From NCBI GenBank assembly GCA_003864495.1, contig ML133426.1:1612001-1676000 (forward strand): a stretch of DNA of 64,000 nt, in the 5' to 3' direction. The notes under the pieces are model-generated. The model was given only the letters and a program-made list of their open reading frames with translations, did not search any database and was not told the DNA's origin. Shown one piece after another: positions 35,301-64,000 of the stretch. Positions within the stretch are counted from its first letter, which is position 1; every line of letters starts with the position of its first letter. The position numbers were made by a program, and so were the translations under genes. The stretch comes from Nemopilema nomurai (lineage: Eukaryota > Cnidaria > Scyphozoa > Rhizostomeae > Rhizostomatidae).

Positions 35301-38300
35301 TTTGGAGTCTTTTTAGAAGACATTAGCAAATTTAAAAGAGACTCACATTTAAAAGGCTCCCAAGTTTTTGGTGAAAATTTTTAAGATTTGGCTTATAGTC
35401 AACTTAGCATAAAGGATAGGTTTTCATAGTAGCCCTTTTAGCAAGTGAAGTTAGTTTCGCAATAAAAGCCTCTTAACATATGACAATGGCACCTTCTTTA
35501 ACAATTTTTTTCAGTTATTTACCTTGTTATTTTAGTTTCTTCTAAATGTCATTACATCATAAAATATCAAGGCAGAATTCCACACCAGTTTAAATGAGTT
35601 TTGAAAAGGTAAAATTGCACCAGTTAGATGCATTTTGCTTTCTCAAATGAGGCTTCCAGGATTGTTTCATTTGCGCTAGTATTTATTTGATTCCAATTAC
35701 TTTCATGTGCTGGTGATACAAGTATCTGGAAATGTATACCAAAAATAAGTGTCAAGAAAAACTTGCCAATTCAGGATAAGAATTTTGCCTCTTGCATTTT
35801 GTCTGGTATGCTGCATAATTGTCGAAAGTGAGGGCAAAACGTTTGCAAGATGGTGTGTCTGAATTGCCAGGAAATTGAATTATTCCACATCGATTGTGCA
35901 GTAATATTTCAGTGATACCAACGTACAGACATACATTTTTGATTAACGAAAATGCGGCCAAGAACCCAAGAGCTTCCGTTATGGTCGATCTTTCCCGTTT
36001 GTAATGAAACTTCACCTTACTTGTCCCCATTGCTGTTGACTTTATAACCAAAAGGATTTTTAAGCAAAGACAAGACTTCAATTTTTAACGGATAAGTCTT
36101 GGCATTTTTTGCTGCTTGCATATTCCCTACTCACCAACATACCGGAAACTTGCTCCAATAGCTTGCTTATTAATTTCCAAATGTGCCCACGGCTTCTTTC
36201 AATTTCTAGACACCTGCCATATCTATTTAGAGACTCGCCTTTTTCTTTCATCTTACTCTGCCAAACTTACCTCTGTCAAATCTGCTCTACAATTGTGCTC
36301 ATTTTTCCGTCCACAAAAAATATCCCCAATGCCTTAAAACTGCTTGAAGCTGCCCAGTTCTGATCACGAAATATGCAACTGCTTTGTCGGTGAGTTTGTC
36401 ACGAACTGTGAATTGGCAGGCTTTAATGTTGCGTGCTTAAGAAGAGATAAGATCTTGGGCGGATATTGCATCTTTGCAATGGCGTCTTCTTATATGCTGC
36501 TCGAATCTCTTTTGGTATGTAAAAAGTGCACGGTGTGTAAATACTTGTTGAATATGGAATTGCCAATACAACTTCTTTAAGAGTGAGGCTTCTAAAAGCA
36601 CTTAAACCGCCCCTGCGCTTTTTTATGACTAGCTGCATCTTGAAATCATTCTTAATCTTATTACCTTGGAAACACCCCCTGAAGACAGTTTGCTTTGTAA
36701 GTCAAGGGCTCTTAGGCTGGGCATATGTCAGGTAATGCGAGCAAGATGCATTAAAAATGTATGGTAGACTCGAGATAATATCGTTTATCTTGACCAGTCT
36801 GTGAGACAGCTTTTATTGAAGTCTTGCAATCAGCCTGACCTAAGAATAACATATCATTGTTTGTAACTTGATACCGGCTTTAAATGTAACACCTTAACGA
36901 ATCGTAACGTCCAGGTGATTATTTGTTAGCGAATCCCAGTTCTCATGGCTAATATAGAGCACATCCAATAGAAGCCGATACAGTGTTTACTTCTGTTTGG
37001 GGATCAAAGCAAAGAGGACAGCTCCAATCCTTATTGCTGACATGAACAATAAGAAAGGTAAACGCGAAAAGGATAAACCACAGTTCGATTCAGAAATTGA
37101 ATTTAGCATTTGGATGAGAATAAAGAAATCCGACAAATCATCTGTTATTTATAAGTTTGATGCGGATCGGTTTAATTTTCAAGATAGTCTCAAGCTGCAA
37201 GTCAAAAAGGAATACAATATTTCGCTTGAGATCAAGCCAAAGCTGGATCCCCAATTACGGTACAGTATCGAGAGTTCACTTTACTTGCTAGCAAATGGCT
37301 GTATGCTTTTGTGTTATATCGCTCATTCATGAAACAATCCTTCCGTCTAGAGAAAATTTAGCACCAGTAGTCCGTTTGTGAAAGCGAATCGATCCGGGAT
37401 AGAGTTATATTAGTTCTAAAAGTAGGAAGGGACGATTATTGGGTCGGTATGCACATTTCAATATTTAATTGCTACTTTGATAAACATTCTTGATATCGAA
37501 TTGTCTTGTTGAGTTGATTTTTTTCTCTATGTTGACCGACCATCTGAGTGTCAAATTCGTCATAAACTCGTCATGGCTATTCCACCATTGGCCACTTTCT
37601 TTTCTTTAAACTCAAAGATAGTATTTCTTGAAATTTCCTCCTTTTGCTTTCAAATGAAGCATTGAATATTTTGATACCTCGTTTTATTGATCCTGAATTT
37701 GATTTGAATTCTTGGTACCATCACAACAAGCCGGTTTCATGTAAAAATAATTGTTGCTAGGACTAAGCCATATGAGAACCTTAAAGATCATGTTTGCCAG
37801 AAGGTATATTTAAACGTATATTTGTTGTGCAACAATAAAGCCAATATTTGTAAAGAATATTTATGTCAATAAACAAATTCGATTTTAATAATGGTAAACC
37901 TGCTACTTTAATTGCAATAAATCTGCAATAGAATGAAATAATGTAAAGCTAAGTAACAGGAAATGAAAATTGCAATGAAAGTATGATGTACAGCTGTGCT
38001 ATTGTTGACATTGCTAACCTGGATCGAGAACAGGTTTTTTCTACGGCGTAAAAGTGCTTTAACACAATGTGTGGTATAGGAAGTAATCCAATATTGGTTT
38101 GGAATTTTAACTGTCTCTACCGCAAAGAACCTTGTTTATCTCAATATTTTTTACAACAGCTGCAAAATACTTCCAACCTGCAAAGTAGTAAGAAACCAGT
38201 TTACACGTAGATTAAAGCAAGTTCACTTTGGTGCAAACTGCCCTAGGTCTCTTCAATCTCTTTTTTATTTGTTATTTTTCTAGCTTTAGTTTTGTTTACC

Positions 38301-39416
38301 CTTGACTTAATTTATGTCTATGCATCAAAGATTCTTATTCTTGATTCTTATCATCAAAGCTGTTGGTATAGATGGATGTTTGACGATGTTTGTGCCTGTT
38401 GGAATTTGTCATAAAATACAATCGCCGTATATTCAAACGTTGTATGAATTGTTGTTGATATGTATAGATACATTTGACGTTTCTTTGATAAAATCCCTTT
38501 AAAGAACAGCAGCAGAAAACCAAGCCGATGCCAGAAACATGAACCTAATTTTATAAAAGAAAAACGCCTTCGAATAACGAACAGTTTCAAATAAGGGTTT
38601 CGTGTGCTTTTCCGAAATCGCATATACTTTTTTCATAAGTTCTATTGGGTGATTATAAGGTCTTCTTTATCAAAATGTTATCCATGCCTATATCGTTTCA
38701 AATATCGATTGTTGCATTGCTGTAGATTCATTAACACGTTCATTCTTCGTTCATTCATTCGTATATTCATTCATTCAATTATTCATTTCCTCAAATATCC
38801 ATTTCCTCAAATATCAATTTCCTCAAATAGGTTTTAAATGCCAGTTTTCCCCCTTCACGTGTCTTCTTTGTAACAAATTTCGAGACACCCTCGTCTCTAA
38901 TCTAGTTTTATCAATAATATCTGCTTTTCCTAATTTCACTTCTATTTTCTTCCTCTCCTAGCTCTAAATACCAATGTCTTCATTTTGTTTCATATAATCA
39001 AAGTATCCTGTCCGATTTGTCATTGTTATTACAGCCAGTGTTTATGTATTTAATTTCCCGTCTTAATTTAATATCTAACAACGAAATGCTTATTTTTCAG
39101 TGTCTTGAAAGTGGCTGACATAGACTACAACTTTAAACTGGTGAACGACCCCGAAGCGGACAATAAATCAATATACGAGTTTACCTGGTCCACCTATGGC
39201 ATAGACCCAACTAATAGTAGGTACAGAGCTGTTATCCCTGTGTCACTTAAATTCAAGAATTACAAAACCCTGAGCTTTAGTCTTCAATGCAAATTCTACC
39301 CCGAGGAGGACACGAAACATATATCCTGGGGTAAGATGCTTAACGGCATAGGTGTGCAATGCGTCATAAGGCGTGGTAGTGACCTGTCTTCCGCGGACAG
39401 TGTTGTATTTTCATGA
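32325..39416 (+). CDS. CNRIP1: CNRIP1-like protein, isoform A
   Basis: Cannabinoid receptor-interacting protein family; in vertebrates it binds the CB1 receptor tail in the cytoplasm. Exon A is 32325–32512 (62 codons, ATG with A at −3, donor AAG|GTAAAA, phase 2). The shared last exon is 39101–39416 (acceptor TTTTTCAG|). The product is 167 residues against 164 in the human protein. The diagnostic block GGPVFFKYDGERFQFSETIK matches the family's GPVFYK.DG.RF motif, and the C-terminal half keeps CKFYPEEDTKHISWG. No signal peptide or membrane segment is seen. The two exons are 6.6 kb apart. Confidence 0.9.
32513..37041. other. Intron between CNRIP1 first exons A and B
   Basis: About 4.5 kb of AT-rich DNA. 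A 158-codon plus-strand frame near 33349–33825 has no ATG at its start and no motif, so I do not call it. The region just before 37042 may hold the promoter of isoform B. No repeats above short A/T runs were seen. Confidence 0.5.
37042..39416 (+). CDS. CNRIP1: CNRIP1-like protein, isoform B from a second first exon
   Basis: Exon B is 37042–37259 (72 codons, ATG with G at −3, donor TTACG|GTACAG, phase 2) and lies within the intron of isoform A. It joins the same exon 39101–39416 in frame, giving 177 residues. It is homologous to exon A: FSIWMRIKKSDKSSVIYKFD and LEIKPKLDPQL match KILKKEDGGPVFFKYD and LEFKPSMEL. It has its own lysine-rich start, MNNKKGKREKDKP, and is less like the vertebrate sequence than exon A. 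The frame is open upstream to a TAG at 36955. Expression cannot be judged from sequence. Confidence 0.78.
38738..38829. repeat. ATTC microsatellite followed by 16-base repeats
   Basis: (ATTC)n-like units at about 38738–38785, then roughly three copies of ATTTCCTCAAATATCC up to 38829. It lies in the CNRIP1 intron, about 270 bases before the shared last exon. Confidence 0.8.
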
Positions 39417-40081
39417 ATTCCCATTTGTTATTGAAGTCGACTGGGCTGGCACTGATTGCGGCTCGATGAAAGAAGATTGATTAATTGGTCGAGACAATTG
39501 CCTCTCAACTGTATCTCCAATCAACTGTATCTCCAAAGAATCGTTATACCTGAAAGCGAGGCAGGCTACTTGGCAACAAAGCAGTGTTGCATACTTGTCG
39601 TATTCGTGTTTTCACGATAGAGAGACTGCACCTCTACAACAAAGGTGGCACCATAATATTCATCAGATAATTTGGTTCCATTGCTATGTATATTTCGTAT
39701 TGTTGCCATATGCTATCTTTAGTTTACCTTTTTATGGAAAACACACCTGAGAAAATAACATTTGCATACGGTTTTCGTTGTTTCAAAGGTATTAAGGAGA
39801 GAGGAAATGAGGAAGCATAACTTTGATTTAAGAATACAATGTTAAAGATGTTAGAAATTTTCCAGTATCACGTATTCATCTAGCAAAGCCCGTATTCACC
39901 TAAACACATTCCTGCTGTGATTCACCCAAACTCATTCCAGCATAAAACAATTTTTCACTTTTGTTTGGAAGTAACCAAAATACAATGTGGGCAGCACTTT
40001 CCGTGTGTTTAAGGTGCTCTAGTAATTTCTTAAAAAATTTCCGCCAAATCTTTACCATTGTTTGGCCAGTTTTGTATGATT

Positions 40082-40087
40082 AATAAA
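40082..40087 (+). terminator. Poly(A) signal of the CNRIP1-like gene
   Basis: AATAAA about 665 bases after the CNRIP1 stop (TGA, 39414–39416), followed at once by the TC-rich stretch GTTTCTGTCTTCTCTC. The position and context fit a 3' end before the satellite array. Confidence 0.6.
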
Positions 40088-40450
40088 GTTTCTGTCTTCT
40101 CTCATCGTCACAACTTTAGAGTAACTTTTCGAGTGACTAGAAATAATAGTTCTTTGATTTTTGTTTGTTAAGAACCAAGATATGAATAATTTTCTTGCTA
40201 CCTCTGTTCTGCCCAGGGCTAGATTCACTGTGAATATAATTAGTTATTTTGACTGACCTCGCGTTCTTGCTGGAAGAAGGGTCTAATCTGGCTAAGATGC
40301 TAAAGAGATCGAAGCCGCTGGTTGTACGTTTTTTTGTGGGACCATTTGTGTTCCTCATTTGTTTAAAATGCTGAACAAAACCGAATGTGATACGTGAACC
40401 TGATTTGTTATTAACCGTGCTAAGAATAACCAGAAAATTGTTTAGTAGAC

Positions 40451-41240
40451 TGAACATGTTACACTTACCTAAACATCGCTGAAACAAACTGAGCATGTTA
40501 CATTAACCCGAACATCGCTGAAACAAAGTGAACATGTTACATTAACCCGAACATCGCTGAAACAAAGTGAACATGTTACATTAATCTGAACATCGCTGAA
40601 ACAAAGTGAACATGTTACATTAACCTGAACATCGCTGAAACATACTGAACATGTTACATTAATCTGAACATCGCTGAAACAAAGTGAACATGTTACATTA
40701 ACCTGAACATCGCTGAAACATACTGAACATGTTACATTAACCCGAACATCGCTGAAACATACTGAACATGTTACATTAACCTGAACATCGCTGAAACGTA
40801 CTGAACATGTTACATTAACCTGAACATCGCTGAAACATACTGAACATGTTACATTAACCTGAACATCGCGGAAACATACTGAACATGTTACTTTAACCTG
40901 AACATCGCTGAAACAAAGTGAACATGTTACATTAACCCGAACATCGCTGAAACAAAGTGAACATGCTACATTAATCTGAACATCGCTGAAACAAAGTGAA
41001 CATGTTACATTAACCCGAACATCGCTGAAACATACTGAACATGTTACATTAACCTGAACATCGCTGAAACATACTGAACATGTTACATTAACCCGAACAT
41101 CGCTGAAACATACTGAACATGTTACATTAATCTGAACATCACTGAAACATACTGAACATGTTACATTAACCCGAACATCGCTGAAACAAAGTGAACATGT
41201 TACATTAACCTGAACATCGCTGAAACATACTGAACATGGT
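40451..41240. repeat. 39-bp satellite array, about 20 copies
   Basis: The unit begins GAACATGTTACATTAACCCG and continues AACATCGCTGAAACAAAGT, 39 bases. Copies differ mainly at two spots: CCCG, CCTG or TCTG after TTAA, and AAAGT or ATACT at the end. The variants alternate irregularly, as expected from unequal exchange. Each unit has a near-palindrome around ACATGT. Some units read open in one frame, but CCTGA and TCTGA variants bring stops, so it is not coding. It sits between the convergent CNRIP1 and TTLL5 genes. Confidence 0.95.
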
Positions 41241-44200
41241 ACCTAGTAAGCTGCAGCCTATCTAAGCTTCCTAAGCATGTCCCCTAATAAGGTAAAGCCG
41301 TATGACCAGAATCTCAGGTTCACATCTTTGCCTGGTTTGGTGTGAATAAGGGGGGCCTAATTTCTTTCTCTCTTTTTAATTGACCAGCACAATAGCCCTA
41401 AGTGAAACTTCCAAGTGAAATTTTGGAGGCAAGAAAATTATGCTATCATGTGTAGATTTATTTTGTTGTCGAATGTTCGCCTGTTGTAGAGACATTATTC
41501 TAATTTGCCCGGAATACCGTTCCGAAAAGGGTTTTTTCATGTTATATTGTACAAATAGATCGGATGATTTTCGTTGAGATAGACCGTTGCGTAAAAGTTG
41601 TTTAAAGGGTCTACTTTCCAGTTGATCCGATAATTGATTTCTTGATTTATTGATTGATTTACAGGATGCCCTGGGTTGATTGATTGATTCGCGCCATTGA
41701 TTAATTAAGCTAACAGTGCCTGATTGACGCTCTGCAAGCTATCTGCAAATTGAGCAACTTAGTTTAGAGTAAAGACTTGCAAATATCTCCAGCCGTTTCT
41801 CTAATTAGCTTTCCTACCGTCCATCTTTTGTTCCGTCCTTTAACGTTAGTGCAAGTTTTACGTTTCTTTAGAAAACATTTGCTAGACATATCCCTTCTGA
41901 TTAGGGTGTTAAAATAGTCGATATTTTTGTTCCATGCTACTTCTAAGACGATTTTCCCTACCAACAGTTCTAGTCTAAATCCACCTTAATCTATTCGAAG
42001 TTGTTTTTCAAGTCTTTGGTGTTTAATTTGAATATTTTTATGGAAATTGAGAGTTGTTAAGTTTTCTTGACGTGCTATTAGAAAGAGGAAACTGGCTCCT
42101 TGCGTATTTCAACTAGTTTGTTGTAACTATGGTGGAAAACCTCGTCTGTTCTGCCGGATGACAGGTGAATGCAACCGTTTCGTTTTTCATGGCGCCACCA
42201 GGATGATTTAACTGAAATGAAGCTATCGTGTCGTGTAATCCCCTATTAATTCACGCTATCCTCTTCAGCTACTTTATCGTGGATTGCTATGCAACATCTG
42301 GTTTGAGCCCAAATTTAATCCTTTCATGTATTTTCCACAATTCATAGCTAGTGTTATTATTAAAATAGAGAAATTCATTATTAATGAGGTTAATGCTAGA
42401 AAAATAATACTTTCGAATTTTGTGTATGCTAAGCTCTACGAATGCATTTAAATAATTATAGATTCATTATTACCATAGTTTTCTAAATATACAATAACAA
42501 GAGAATATTAGAATACCATTTTGTTTTCTTCAATCTGCTTATTTTCATATTGGCCCTGGACTAAGTGGAGGCTTTTAGCAAATCAATTTGCGCCTTAAAC
42601 GAATTCAAGTGTCAAAACGTTTCAGTTAATTTTCTGGGAGCTTTGCATTTCTAGGCCGCATCTTTAGGCCGGTCATTTAATTCCATTCTTCTATCATAAT
42701 ATTTTTACACCGATGCTTCGCACATTATTTTGGCACGGGCATGTTGCAGTTTCCATTACGAAAGTTTGCAGCCATCTCGAATCTGTGCCTTGTTTAGTGA
42801 AGTAACTGGTTTTGTGTGAAGCAAGCCTGTCTTAATGATTTTTAAAGAAAACGAGCAGAGTACCAAATCTCTTACTTCAACGTTGTGATGAATTGCTTCT
42901 AGAATTTATGTCACTGTGACTTGTATACTTCATTAAATAAAACATCCGTTTAAGTATCCGTTTAATAACATCGTTTGGTCACGATAGGCTCAGGAAAGGC
43001 AATGCCTAACACATGGATCTGCAATAGCTGAGTTTCAATTTTTCCCCGATTATATCATTTAATTGTGACAAACATTAAATTAGACCAAGGGGTCGGAAAA
43101 CAAAGTACAATCACAAAAACCAATACAATTTACACCGATACCCATATATACACCATTAACTATTCGCCACATCGCATACTTTGAAGAGCGAATTTTAATC
43201 AATATTGTCCTATACTGGAGTAAAAAACACCCATGTTACCATATGTGATCAAAAAATTTCCGTTAACGGTCGAAAGATTGAATTACAAATTATGTTAAAA
43301 ATAATACTATTTCTATGTCTGATACATTTTGAAGTAGAAATCAATTGTTCTGTTGCCTAGTCCAATGCCAAGATAAATTTGAGTACAAAGTATAAACAAA
43401 TATGAAAAGCTTTTGCGTCATGACATGAAACATCTAATATTTACAATTGTTATCGACCAATTAGCGTGGTTGCCTAGAGTTTTGGACAACCTAGTAAGTT
43501 AATTCCACAACCTGGCTTACTAAGTCTCGGTAGACTTGAATAATTTCAATAAAAATAACATCCCGTTTCGGACGATCTTACTACCTCTAAATACAATATA
43601 CAAATATGTTAAAACGATCAAAATGGAAGTAATGGGTTTGGGGTGTGTACGTTCCAGTAGAAACATGACAAATGACGTGCCTCACATCAAGCTTATGACA
43701 GATACCTCCTGGAGGGGCTGCAAAAGTAACACAGTGCTTAGTCTTTCAAGCTTGGGGCATTAACGTATTAAAAAGAAAATACATGAAATTTTCATGAGAA
43801 CAAGGCTTATGGATGCTATAAAAGGTGCTTTAAAGCTTGGTTAAACGTCATCCACTGTTTCTAAGCTGGAGTATTGGTGGCATAAGAGAACTCTGACTTA
43901 AATTCGGCCCGTCGTACTGTCTCCATATTGAACCATGGTCCATGCATCGCTTCTCGAAAACGACATGGAGATTCTCAAGGCAGTGAAGAAGCAAACTGAC
44001 CACTGGGAGGCTGTTTGTAGGCCGACTTCTCAATCTTTATCTCTTGCCTTCGCCATCATCCTTAAAAATAAAGAAGCTTATAGATATCAAGTCCGTTGTT
44101 AGGTTCGTCCGTGGTACAATTCTCGATGGGTGTGCACACCGAGCGTCGTACAAACTTGGGTGTGACAGCAGCGGATAGAGGCAGCGATAGAAACTTGGCC

Positions 44201-44503
44201 TTCCGCGTATTAAGGCCCCGCAAAGGGACCCCATGAAGACAACGAGGTATTGGGAATAATGCAGATTTCACGATTGATGCTCACAGCTAGAATATCTTCG
44301 AATAATAAGTAAGAATTCAGGTGGCAGGAAAACCTTCCCTTTCTACATTAGACAAGGTTCTCCAATGAAAGCGTGTCGTGTATATCGTGAGAGTATACAC
44401 CTATAACGTCAGACAAATTCTTAAATTGTTTAGTGTTTTCTTACTTTACGAACCCAGTTACACAAGACCACAATTAAACTCAATGGTGCCTTGATTAACA
44501 GAG
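41241..44503. other. Region between the satellite and the TTLL5 stop
   Basis: AT-rich DNA with TTGA-type short repeats at about 41627–41695. The block 43850–44270 is visibly richer in G and C and may be 3' UTR of TTLL5 or an unrecognised exon. No clear AATAAA for the minus strand was seen near the TTLL5 stop. Confidence 0.45.
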
Positions 44504-62753
<18,250 letters not shown>

Positions 62754-62762
62754 GAAGAAGGT

Positions 62763-64000
62763 CTAAACATGGATATTTTTCTTACATTTTGCTGTATAGG
62801 TGAATATAAAATGCTTGCTATTATTAGTTTATTATTTCTTTGCATAACCATTCAACACAAAGTTTAAAGCTTATTGTTATTTTGATCTTAACTTTTCTAC
62901 CATTTACAAAAAATGATTCCAATTTAAAAAATCCACACCAATCCACACCTAAAACAGATGTTCTAGTTGGTGTTTGTAATGTCAAATATGGTTGATTGGA
63001 GACAGGCTCACTTTTATAAGGGTTGGCTGTAAGGTGTAAAGTTAAACGTACAACTGGACCTGTCTAATTTCTTGAAATGTGAACCTGATAGCCACTGCAA
63101 CTTTATAAAATATTGCATTAAAATTGACAGCTTTTGCAATCTTCTAGCCTAATTCACTATGTATTTCTTCAATAAAATGATAATATTAAACAATCCTTTC
63201 AAGAAAGTATCGAGATGTTGGATACAAAATATTAGATACAATAAATGCTATGCTAATAGTAAAAAGTCAATATTCGTATTGGAAAGAAACAAAAAGTATT
63301 CAACTTATATACAGCCTCGTGCTTTTATGGATTTAAGTTGCTTTAAATAGAAGTGATTTCCTTTTAATCTCACAGGAATTCATTTTTCAACTGGAAAGAG
63401 GCTGGTGGTAAAACTGTTGAGTGAATAGCAAGCTTTGAATAATATTTTGGAGATCTAAGATTGTGATATCTTGGAGTCGTGTTATGAGGTATCTTGAATG
63501 ATATTCACAACATTGTTCCAATGCCTTTGCATATGATATGTTTAGACTTTCAATGAATGGATATTGTTGGTGATTCTGTAGGGGTCACCAATCTTGCCGA
63601 TAACATTAAGCAAGTTTCGACTAGATTTACCAGTCACTGGGCCCTAAAGAATATCACGTTGACTTTTCGAATCACCATTGACAACTGAATTGATTTTACC
63701 ACCTCATGAATATCTGAACCTGTTTAGGCCTAAATATTTTTAGGGTTTTTGCCTATATACGGATTTATCGCGAAGCCCACGGGAAATGGGAGCAATGCAT
63801 GCTTGCGTTTTGCGCTTTATATCAATATGCACCATCAAGCGATATAACATTGAAAAGACATACCTACTGGACATATCAGAAAGAGATTTACGACAAGTAA
63901 ACCAGTAAATGGTAAATAAAGCAAGTGCTGGTGACAACATCAATAATTCAGGCTCCCGTTCGGTGTTGATACAACAAAAACCGTTGCGAACGAAACCCTG
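62763..64000. other. Right flank, upstream of TTLL5
   Basis: AT-rich DNA. It should hold the intron before the first coding exon and perhaps a noncoding 5' exon and the promoter, but none could be recognised. No other gene was seen. Confidence 0.45.

Noticed and set aside
40137..40496. 119-codon minus-strand frame next to the satellite
   Set aside because: Overlaps the first satellite units, lacks conserved motifs and has no splice context; likely chance.
40451..41240. Satellite considered as a repeated peptide or a CRISPR array
   Set aside because: Stops occur in most units, there are no unique spacers (the whole 39 bases repeats), and the setting is eukaryotic.

Overview
The window looks like part of an animal (metazoan) nuclear genome. 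It is AT-rich, the genes are split into many short exons with GT–AG introns of roughly 0.2–6.6 kb, and the proteins belong to animal families: a kinesin-3 motor of the KIF16B type, a cannabinoid-receptor-interacting protein (CNRIP1 type) and a tubulin polyglutamylase (TTLL5 type). The intron-rich layout and the retained length of the long proteins would fit an early-branching or slowly evolving invertebrate such as a cnidarian, but the sequence does not prove that. No bacterial or organellar features were seen.

Layout. (1) 2,209–21,753, minus strand: a KIF16B-like kinesin, rebuilt from 23 located exons. It has a motor domain, an FHA domain and a long coiled coil, and it ends in the CaaX-like tetrapeptide CIIL. 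One exon just before the P-loop exon is not located, and one splice junction (9.3/8.7 kb) has conflicting phases. A GA-rich minisatellite (14.92–15.52 kb) abuts one of its splice acceptors. (2) 21.8–32.3 kb: intergenic DNA. It holds a decayed, internally rearranged 1.86-kb LTR retrotransposon at 29,118–30,976. (3) 32,325–39,416, plus strand: a CNRIP1-like gene with two homologous, alternative first coding exons that share one last exon. A poly(A) signal follows at 40,082. (4) 40.45–41.24 kb: about 20 copies of a 39-bp satellite. (5) 44,504–62,753, minus strand: a TTLL5-like gene, rebuilt from 28 located exons; one exon is not located.

How the genes relate. KIF16B and CNRIP1 are divergent and about 10.6 kb apart. 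CNRIP1 and TTLL5 converge tail to tail with the satellite between them. By family knowledge, KIF16B moves early endosomes along microtubules and TTLL5 adds glutamate chains to tubulin and other proteins; both act on the microtubule system, but sharing a locus is not evidence that they work together. CNRIP1 binds the C-terminal tail of CB1-type receptors in vertebrates, and its role in invertebrates is unclear.

Method. Exon borders were read by eye from splice consensus, conserved protein blocks as remembered, and reading-phase continuity. Phases agree at almost every junction, and the exceptions are stated. No alignment or search was run.
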